From Chromohalobacter sp. 296-RDG (GTDB lineage: Bacteria > Pseudomonadota > Gammaproteobacteria > Pseudomonadales > Halomonadaceae), in NCBI RefSeq assembly GCF_029889885.1, contig NZ_JARANY010000001.1:62001-126000 (forward strand): 64,000 nt of DNA, read 5' to 3'. The translations under genes and the position numbers were made by a program. Position 1 is the first letter of the stretch, and each line of letters begins with the position of its first letter. Shown here piece by piece: positions 57,623-64,000 of this stretch. The notes beneath the pieces were generated by a model. That model had not been told where the DNA came from. It worked only from the letters and a program-made list of their open reading frames with translations, and searched no databases.

Positions 57623-59586
57623 CAGGTATCGCCTTTTTTCGTGGTGGCTTTTCGAGGCGTGGTGCGTTTTCGGGTGCGCCGCTGCGTGGTCGACGGTTTG
57701 TCGCTTGCGCTGCGCCTGGCGTTGCGGCGCTTACCCCGTGATGGTGCGGTGGGCTCGGCACCACCCGGCGTGGCCAGGGCCTGGCGCATGCGCTCGGTAT
57801 CCGCCTGGCTCAGTAGTTGGCGAACATCGCCCACCAGAGTGTCGAGGAACGCGGTGGCGTCGGCATTGCCCTCGGCGATCTCGGCCAGGCGCTGTTCCCA
57901 GAGAGCGGTGCGCTCGGGGCGCGTGGCGGTATCCGGCAAGGCCTGAATCAATGCGCGTCCGGTGCGTGTGGCACGCAGTGTGCCTTGCTGACGGATCACG
58001 TAGCCGCGCGTGATGAGCGTCTCCAGAATGCTGGCGCGTGTCGCCTCGGTGCCTAGACCGTCGGTGTCGCGCAGGGTACGACGCACCGCGTCATCATCGA
58101 CGTAGCGGGCGATGTTCATCATCGCCTTGATCAGGCTGGCGTCGGAGAACGGCTCCGGCGGGCGTGTCTGACGATCCTCCACCGCGCACGCCTGGACCCG
58201 AGCGGTTTCGCCTTCGCGCAACGTGGGCAGCGCCGGTGCTTCATCGCGCGTGGTGAATAGCGGTTTCCACCCGGGCACGAGTATCTCGCGGCCTTGGGCG
58301 CGAAAGCACTCCCCGAGGATCGAGAACTCGGCCTTGACGTCGCGCGTTTCCAGCGGCGGGTAGAATTGCGCCAGTACGTTGCGGGCGATCAGCCGGAAAA
58401 CGTTGGCCTCATCATTGGATAAGCGGGCCGCGTCGAAAGGGCGGCCGGTGGGCGCCAGCGCGTGGTGGGCGCCGACCTGCTTGTCGTTCCAGGCGCGTGA
58501 GCAGCGTTTGAAGTCCGCGCCGCGCAGCCAGCCGGTGAGGCTTTCGTCAGAGGCGCAGGCCTTGGAGAGTGTCTGTTTCGCCGTGGCGAAATGGCCTTCG
58601 GGCAGGTAGCGACAGTCCGAACGTGGATAGGTGATGAGCTGATGACGCTCGTAAAGCGTCTGGCAGATATCCAGTACACGCTTGGCCGGTAGCTTGTAAC
58701 GGCGTGCGGCATCGACCTGTAACGACGACAGCGAATACGGCAGCGGTGCTGTCTGGGATTTCTTCTTGCTTTGCAGGGCGCTGAGGTGCCCTTCGGCGCT
58801 GGGCAGGCGTGCCGCCAACGCCTCGGCGGGCGAGCGCGCCAACAGTCGCCCTTGATCGTCGAGCGGATGCGGCGGCTGCGGTTGCCACCAGGCACGTAGC
58901 GTGCCGTGCTCGACGACCAGATCCGCCCACAGCGTATAAAAGGGGCGCGAGACGAAGCGCTCGATCTCCAGATCGCGGCGCACGATGAGTCCCAAGACCG
59001 GCGTCTGCACGCGCCCCACCGAGAGTACGCCCGAGTAACCGGCTTGGCGACCGGTCAAGGTCCAGGCGCGCGACAGGTTGATGCCATACAGCCAGTCGGC
59101 GCGTGAGCGTGCTTCGGCAGCCGCGAAAAGTGACTGATAGCGTGCGTTGTCCTCGAGGTGTTGCAGTGCCTGCTTTACGGCGGGGCGGTTGAGGTCGCTG
59201 ATCAACAATCGCGACATCGGGTCACGCCAGCCGAGGCGTTCGATGACCTGCTGTACCAGCAATTGGCCCTCGCGGTCCGGATCGCCGGCATGCACCACGC
59301 TATCGGCGCGCTTGAGAAGTTTGCGAATCACGGCCAACTGCGCACGAGCCTTGGCGCGCGGCATGAGTTGCCATTGCGTTGGCACGATGGGCAAATCGTC
59401 GAGGCGCCATTGCTGGTAGCGTGCGTCATAGGCGTCGGGGGGTGCCTGTTCGAGGAGATGCCCGACGCACCAACTGATGCAGGTCTCCCCGCATTCGAGG
59501 TATCCGTCCCGGCGTTGCGCCTTGGTAGGCAAGGCCTCGGCGATGGCGCGTGCCAGACTGGGCTTTTCGGCGACGATCAGGCGCAT
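57622..59586 (-). CDS. topB: DNA topoisomerase III
   Basis: Type IA topoisomerase that decatenates DNA through single-strand gaps. The Toprim domain starts MRLIVAEKPSLARAIAEALP and has the acidic triad in HAGDPDREGQLLV at about residue 99; the catalytic Tyr is residue 320 in LITYPRSDCRYLP. SRADWLYGINLSRAWT and SVGRVQTPVLGLIV are typical. The C-terminal 45 residues are very basic and low in complexity. The 654 residues match E. coli (653). It heads a tightly packed set with panE, a small membrane protein and FUSC. Confidence 0.96.
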   Translation of the reverse strand: MRLIVAEKPSLARAIAEALPTKAQRRDGYLECGETCISWCVGHLLEQAPPDAYDARYQQWRLDDLPIVPTQWQLMPRAKARAQLAVIRKLLKRADSVVHAGDPDREGQLLVQQVIERLGWRDPMSRLLISDLNRPAVKQALQHLEDNARYQSLFAAAEARSRADWLYGINLSRAWTLTGRQAGYSGVLSVGRVQTPVLGLIVRRDLEIERFVSRPFYTLWADLVVEHGTLRAWWQPQPPHPLDDQGRLLARSPAEALAARLPSAEGHLSALQSKKKSQTAPLPYSLSSLQVDAARRYKLPAKRVLDICQTLYERHQLITYPRSDCRYLPEGHFATAKQTLSKACASDESLTGWLRGADFKRCSRAWNDKQVGAHHALAPTGRPFDAARLSNDEANVFRLIARNVLAQFYPPLETRDVKAEFSILGECFRAQGREILVPGWKPLFTTRDEAPALPTLREGETARVQACAVEDRQTRPPEPFSDASLIKAMMNIARYVDDDAVRRTLRDTDGLGTEATRASILETLITRGYVIRQQGTLRATRTGRALIQALPDTATRPERTALWEQRLAEIAEGNADATAFLDTLVGDVRQLLSQADTERMRQALATPGGAEPTAPSRGKRRNARRSASDKPSTTQRRTRKRTTPRKATTKKGDT

Positions 59587-59687
59587 GACGTTAGGCTATC
59601 CAGCATGAACATGACGCTTATTCTGCCACGTTCGATCCGATGCGTGGGCCGAATCGACGCAGCGCGCAGCCAGTTTTCGGGCAGAGT

Positions 59688-61604
59688 CTAGCGGCGTCCG
59701 AAGAGACGCCGCGCACGCACCAGGGCGCGATACCAGTCGCGATGTGGCGTTCCCACGGCGGGCGGGCGATGACTGAGAAAGCTGATATTGCGGGCGTCGC
59801 GTCCCGTCAGGTTAATGTTGGAAAGCATCTGCAACGTGCTGTCACGGGCGCCATACTGGCGTTTGAGAAACTCGATGGCCGCCGGTTCGAGTTCCACGCG
59901 ATAGTGACGCACCAATGCCAATGCTAACGACTCTGCCGCGCGTGACAGCTCGGTATCCACTTCGCGAACCATCGACGCGCCGAGCGCAGCCTTGGCAGCC
60001 GCCGACAGGTTGGGCTCGATCTGGCCAAAATCGGCGGCATTGGAGCTGTTGATGGCACGCTGCGTGGCGGGTTGCGAGAGTCCCACGTGAGGTTCGAGGG
60101 CGATGAATATCTCAATGGCCAAGCGCTTGGCGGCATCCACGCCGACACTGAGTTGGGTCTCACGGTGCGCGCCACGCCATACCTCGTGATGACGTGATGT
60201 GATGCCTGTCTGGCTCAAGTAGCGTGCGAGATGCTTGCAGACTCTTGCCTTGGCTTCGTCATCCAGGGCGATGGAGCGTTCACGGATACGTAGCCCCTGT
60301 CGCCCTGGGCCCAGGCGTAGGCGCGTCGTGTCGTCGGACAGGCTGGCGGTGATGCGTTCCCAACGTTCCACCGACTTGATCAATTGGGCATGACTGCGGC
60401 CCACTTGTTCATAGGCGCTGGAAACGCTCTTGTAGAGTTGGATGGCATTGGCAAGGATGTCCGCCTTGGTGCGGAGTGCGCGCTTGCGCTCTTCTTGGCC
60501 GGCTTCCACGGCCTGGGCGAGATGCACGATCTGTTCGGCCAGCGCGTCCATCGCCTTTACCGAACGCTCGAGTAACAGTTCGGCACGCAGCCCCGAGGCA
60601 CTGTCCTCGACCAGGGTACCGGATTGTTCGGCTAGATAGACGTTGAGCGCCTTGAGGCGCGAGAGGCCGGTCGCTTGCGCGATGCGCTGGCGTGCACGTG
60701 CCTCTTCCAGGTTGTCGAACGCCTGGGCGAGGCGCCAGCGTCCGCGATACTCGAACGAGAGCACCGGAATCTTGCGCCCGCTGATCAACTCGAAAGCAAG
60801 GATCAACATTTCCTCGACGTCCTGAAGCGTCATCAGCAGGTCGTTGTCCTGCTCGATGGCTGCCATGACGCGCTCGATGAAGTTCTCGTCGCGCGGTACG
60901 CCCTGATGGAGATCGGGGGCACGGCCTTCGAAGCGCTCACGCAGCAGGTGTGTGGCGATAGGTGCGGTGTCGTAGAGGGCGTTGAGTTGAGGTTCTACCG
61001 TGTCGCGGTATTGAGTGACGAGATCTCGGATGCGGGCGTGCAAGCCGACCCGGCGGTAGACGTCGATCTGGCCGATGAGACGTGCGCTTTCGCGGTCGTC
61101 GAGGAGTTCGATGGCCGCCAACTCGACGCCCTCTGGCGAGAGGTCATGCTTGCGTAGCAACATGGCGGCGGCTTCGCGGCGCCGGGCATCGCCCTCGTGG
61201 CTTTCGACGATCAAATCGCGCGTGACCAGTAGTAGCTCGGGCAAGGTCTTGATGACCTGCTCGATCTGCGCGGATGTCTTCTCGACCTTGCGTCCCTGAG
61301 TGAGCTGGTAGCCGAGATTGGCCAGAATCCCCGCAGCGCCGGTAATGACCGTGTACGAAATGAAGAAGACATAGTTTTCCGTGGTCGGTGCCTTGCCGTA
61401 TCCCAGCAGATAGCCGCCCCAGGCGCCGAGTAGTGTCACCGGACCGGCTGTCCATAGGATCTGCATCAGATTGACTGACCAGGGCACCTTCTCGACGGCG
61501 GCGGTGATGCGCCGGATTTCGTGGCGTCCTTCGCGTTCGAGGCGAACCTGTGAGGTTTCTTGAGCGGGCGATGCTTTACGCTGAAACGGCAACGGCAGGA
61601 GCAC
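59688..61604 (-). CDS. Unrecognised membrane-anchored helical protein, 638 residues
   Basis: I do not recognise this family. Two membrane segments lie near the N-terminus (LMQILWTAGPVTLLGAWGG and FFISYTVITGAAGILANLGY), flanked by about 50 residues and followed by some 530 residues that look cytoplasmic and almost wholly helical, with coiled-coil stretches (LAQAVEAGQEERKRALRTKA, VGRSHAQLIKSVERWERI). No catalytic motif is obvious. I chose GTG 61604 with AAGGGA seven bases upstream; ATG 61664 lacks a ribosome site. It is divergent from the SEC-C/TPR gene, 138 bases between starts. Codon use looks native. Confidence 0.75.
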   Translation of the reverse strand: MLLPLPFQRKASPAQETSQVRLEREGRHEIRRITAAVEKVPWSVNLMQILWTAGPVTLLGAWGGYLLGYGKAPTTENYVFFISYTVITGAAGILANLGYQLTQGRKVEKTSAQIEQVIKTLPELLLVTRDLIVESHEGDARRREAAAMLLRKHDLSPEGVELAAIELLDDRESARLIGQIDVYRRVGLHARIRDLVTQYRDTVEPQLNALYDTAPIATHLLRERFEGRAPDLHQGVPRDENFIERVMAAIEQDNDLLMTLQDVEEMLILAFELISGRKIPVLSFEYRGRWRLAQAFDNLEEARARQRIAQATGLSRLKALNVYLAEQSGTLVEDSASGLRAELLLERSVKAMDALAEQIVHLAQAVEAGQEERKRALRTKADILANAIQLYKSVSSAYEQVGRSHAQLIKSVERWERITASLSDDTTRLRLGPGRQGLRIRERSIALDDEAKARVCKHLARYLSQTGITSRHHEVWRGAHRETQLSVGVDAAKRLAIEIFIALEPHVGLSQPATQRAINSSNAADFGQIEPNLSAAAKAALGASMVREVDTELSRAAESLALALVRHYRVELEPAAIEFLKRQYGARDSTLQMLSNINLTGRDARNISFLSHRPPAVGTPHRDWYRALVRARRLFGRR

Positions 61605-61707
61605 GATGACATCCCTTACATGGCAGGGTTCGGACAAGCGGCGACAATACCCGAAAAGCCGCATGGGTGCACCAAGCGGTAGACGGATGAGGCTTGCTCG
61701 TCGGACA

Positions 61708-61716
61708 TGCTAGAAT
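61708..61716 (+). promoter_or_regulatory. Candidate extended -10 promoter of the SEC-C/TPR gene
   Basis: TG-C-TAGAAT lies 26 bases before the ATG at 61743, after a weak -35. A GGAGGG ribosome site at 61732-61737 follows. Confidence 0.45.
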
Positions 61717-61742
61717 AAAGCGATTTTTTCTGGAGGGTCGCG

Positions 61743-63548
61743 ATGCTGGCCGCATGGGTGGAACAATTGCTGGGATACGCCAGCGGCGCGTTGAAGGCGA
61801 TACGCGACAACGAGCACTATCCGGCGCTGATGATCTGGGCGCGTGACGAAGGAGTGGTACGTGTCGGCGGTGACCTGAGCATGGCACAGGCCTTGGCGCC
61901 CTTGTTGTGGAACGAGACGCCGCTGGTGCGGCTGGGTTTCGATCCCGAACCTTTGGCGTGGCCGGGGCGTAACGAGCTCTGCTGGTGCGATTCAGGGCGC
62001 AAGACCAAGCAATGCTGTGGTGCGGTGACACTGCCGGGGGCGGTTCCCTCGCACCTGATGTGGATGCTATCGCTCAAGGAATGGACGGGCGAGACACTCA
62101 AGGCGGCTCTGGGGAGCGGCAAAGCGCCGGATCAGGCACTGCTGGAAGCCGGTTTGATTGCCGCCGAAAGCGGTCAGCGCGGTCGTGCCCAGCAGATCCT
62201 CGAAAGCCTCTTCTCCAGTGAGCGTGACTGGTCGCGCTTGCCTGAGCAGGCCGAGCCGGCGTTTGAAATTCTCGTCGATCTCTATCAGTCGCGGGGTTTT
62301 CATCGCAAGCGAGCGGCGTTACTCGACGAGGTCCTGGAACGTGGCCCGACCTTCCTGCGCGGTGTGGCGCTCGAGCGCCTGTGCTTGATGCATCTCGACA
62401 GCGACGATCTGGCCAGTGCCCGGGAAGCCTTCGTGCGGGCCCAGCAGACGCTGCCCGATTCGCCGACGCTGGCCTATATCGAGTCTATGCTGTTGCTGCA
62501 TGAAGGTCATCCCGAAGAAGCCCGAGCCCGGGCGCATTTCTGGTGGCGTCGTCTCTCCAAGCGTTCCGACCTCGAATCCGATCAGCTACAGTTCTTGGCC
62601 GACCTGGCCGCCAATCCCGAGGCGACCCTGGCCGAACAGATGATCAACTCCGAGGAGGATCTGGCTGAGCCGTTGGCGGCGCTTGCCGCCTTGCTCGATA
62701 CCCTGGAGGCGCCGCCTCAGTTGCAATTGTCGCGCACGCCGGAGGGCTACGTGGAATATCATGCCACGGCCCGAGAGGATACCGCCTTCGCGGCGTGGTT
62801 CGAGTATTTCAAGGTAACCATCGACGAAGAGGCCGCGCTGAGTTTCGAGTCCGACCCCTGGGAAAACGCGGGAGAATGGCTGCCCGCCTTGTGTGCTCAT
62901 CCCGAATGGCTGGGCTCGCCAGCGGTAATGCAATCGCTGAGCCTGGCGTTGACCAATCGTTTTGGAAGCCTGCCTTGGATGGCGGAGCGCTTCTTTGCGC
63001 CACTGGCGGCGAGGTTCGAGGAGTGGCTATCACAACTCGAGACGCAGCAAGGCCCTTTCGCCTGGGATGACGCCGACAATGCTACTTTGCTGCGCTGCGC
63101 CTTGGCGCTGATCGTGGGAATGGAACGCGGCGCGCGGACGCGTTCGCGGCATCTCGCCGAACGGGTGCTCAAGCTCGACGAAGAAGATGACCTGGGGTTG
63201 CGCGAGTTGGTGCTCGATCAGTTGCTGCGTGAGGGGCGTGACGACGAGGCCGCCGAACTCAGCGGCGCGCACGATGAGGAAGAGATGATCGGCGTGACCA
63301 TGGCGCGTGTGCTCGCCTTGTATCGTTTGGCGCGCCCTGACGAGGCTGACGAGGCGCTAGCCTTCGCCCAGCGGGCCAATCCCTATCTGGTGCCGATGCT
63401 GTGCGACGAGAAGCCGAAGCCGGTGGCGCTGGCCGTCGATGCGCCGGCGCCGGGAACGCGTGCCGAGGCGTGGCAGTATCGCCAGTTGATGCGCGATCAG
63501 TGGATGGCCACACCGGGGGCCATGGCATGGTTGGATCCCCATCGTTGA
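61743..63548 (+). CDS. TPR-repeat protein with degenerate SEC-C zinc motif
   Basis: A 601-residue soluble protein. Near residue 78 it has RNELCWCDSGRKTKQCCG, a clear but degenerate version of the SEC-C zinc motif found at the SecA C-terminus (CxCxSGxKxKxCC/H). The region from about 130 to 330 has TPR-like helix pairs (ALERLCLMHLDSDDLASARE, AYIESMLLLHEGHPEEARAR); about 330-600 is acidic and helical. No enzyme motif was seen. The ribosome site is strong. It is divergent from the unrecognised 638-residue gene. SEC-C modules usually bind zinc and mediate contacts with proteins or ribosomes; the role here is unknown. Confidence 0.82.
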   Translation: MLAAWVEQLLGYASGALKAIRDNEHYPALMIWARDEGVVRVGGDLSMAQALAPLLWNETPLVRLGFDPEPLAWPGRNELCWCDSGRKTKQCCGAVTLPGAVPSHLMWMLSLKEWTGETLKAALGSGKAPDQALLEAGLIAAESGQRGRAQQILESLFSSERDWSRLPEQAEPAFEILVDLYQSRGFHRKRAALLDEVLERGPTFLRGVALERLCLMHLDSDDLASAREAFVRAQQTLPDSPTLAYIESMLLLHEGHPEEARARAHFWWRRLSKRSDLESDQLQFLADLAANPEATLAEQMINSEEDLAEPLAALAALLDTLEAPPQLQLSRTPEGYVEYHATAREDTAFAAWFEYFKVTIDEEAALSFESDPWENAGEWLPALCAHPEWLGSPAVMQSLSLALTNRFGSLPWMAERFFAPLAARFEEWLSQLETQQGPFAWDDADNATLLRCALALIVGMERGARTRSRHLAERVLKLDEEDDLGLRELVLDQLLREGRDDEAAELSGAHDEEEMIGVTMARVLALYRLARPDEADEALAFAQRANPYLVPMLCDEKPKPVALAVDAPAPGTRAEAWQYRQLMRDQWMATPGAMAWLDPHR

Positions 63549-63587
63549 GATTCGTCATGCGTCAACGTGCCAGCGTCGGGGGCATGT

Positions 63588-64000
63588 TCAGCGCTGCGTA
63601 CGAGCGAGCCAGAGCGCGAGTAGCACGGCGGGCACGCCTAGGGCTGCGCTGACGGTAAAGAAGCCCGTATACCCGACGCCATCCACTACCAGCCCCGAGA
63701 AGCCGCCGAGAAACTTGCCGGGTAGCGTCATCAGCGAGGAGAACAAGGCATACTGCGTTGCCGTGTAGGCACGTGACGTCAGACTCGAGAGAAAGGCGAT
63801 AAAGACCGTGCTCGCCAGACCATTGGCGAGGTTGTCGCCCATGATGGTCATGACCAGCATGGGAAAGCTGTGCCCCGCGTTGGCCAAGGCCACGAACATC
63901 AGGTTGGTGAGGGCGGTCGCCAGGGCGCCTGCCACCAGCATTCGTCCCAGTCCAAAGCGCACTACCAATAGCCCGCCGGCCACACCGCCGAGAATGCTCA
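63588..64000 (-). CDS. ampG: AmpG-type muropeptide permease, C-terminal part (5' end beyond window)
   Basis: Inner-membrane permease of the major facilitator type that imports anhydromuropeptides for cell-wall recycling and beta-lactamase induction. The visible 137 codons hold about four membrane segments and the AmpG-typical stretch GDNLANGLASTVFIAFLSSL, then TATQYALFSSLMTLPGKFLG and GYTGFFTVSAALGVPAVLL. The frame stays open to the window edge, where it reads ILGGVAGGLLVV, so the start lies outside. It is convergent with the SEC-C/TPR gene. Confidence 0.85.
   Translation of the reverse strand, partial: SILGGVAGGLLVVRFGLGRMLVAGALATALTNLMFVALANAGHSFPMLVMTIMGDNLANGLASTVFIAFLSSLTSRAYTATQYALFSSLMTLPGKFLGGFSGLVVDGVGYTGFFTVSAALGVPAVLLALWLARTQR

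Overview
The window looks like chromosomal DNA from a high-GC gammaproteobacterium of the Halomonadaceae type, with Chromohalobacter or Halomonas the best guess. This rests on gene order (rsmI-rnpB-dcw cluster-lpxC-secA-argJ; pilBCD-coaE-yacG; serC-pheA-tyrA/aroA-cmk-rpsA), a fused tyrA-aroA gene, and a TrkH potassium transporter. The species is inferred, not shown. Almost all of it is core genome. I saw no insertion sequence, prophage, tRNA, 5S/16S/23S rRNA or CRISPR array.

Layout. 1-3.1 kb: yraN (cut by the window edge) and lpoA on the minus strand, rsmI on plus. 3.15-3.5 kb: RNase P RNA. 3.6-21.1 kb: a dense plus-strand division and cell-wall cluster (rsmH, ftsL, ftsI, murE, murF, mraY, murD, ftsW, murG, murC, ddl, ftsQ, ftsA, ftsZ, lpxC) without mraZ in front; most junctions overlap or nearly touch, and an intrinsic terminator follows lpxC. 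21.2-27.2 kb: dciA (minus), a small SecM-like ORF, secA, argJ and a Nudix/TenI fusion. 27.3-32.9 kb: yacG, coaE, pilD, pilC and pilB on minus, divergent from a pilin gene. 33-37.2 kb: a small hypothetical gene, trkH, a PlsC-like acyltransferase and rdgC. 37.3-47.4 kb: gyrA, serC, pheA, tyrA-aroA, cmk, rpsA. 47.4-51.6 kb (minus): trmJ, groEL, groES, fxsA, a ComEA-like protein. 51.7-55.2 kb: pyrF, lapB-lapA-ihfB, sdhE-ygfX. 55.2-59.6 kb (minus): a tightly packed topB-panE-small membrane protein-FUSC set. 59.7-63.5 kb: two divergent unrecognised genes, a 638-residue membrane/helical protein and a TPR protein with a degenerate SEC-C zinc motif. The right edge holds the C-terminal part of an AmpG-type permease.

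How the genes fit together. The first third is one programme for building and splitting the cell wall: lipid-linked precursor synthesis (murE to murG, ddl), septal synthesis (ftsI, ftsW, ftsL, ftsQ), the Z-ring (ftsA, ftsZ), activation of a penicillin-binding protein (lpoA), outer-membrane lipid A commitment (lpxC), and its likely quality control by LapB. AmpG at the far edge recycles wall fragments. The middle holds type IV pilus assembly and aromatic amino acid synthesis.

The most interesting signal is the 124-residue ORF directly upstream of secA. It has a basic-plus-hydrophobic signal-like N-terminus and a C-terminal F-x12-R-R-G-P-P segment whose F, R, G and P spacing equals that of the SecM arrest motif. 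A 14-codon mini-ORF with a good ribosome site ends on its start codon. This suggests a divergent secretion-monitor arrest peptide controlling secA.
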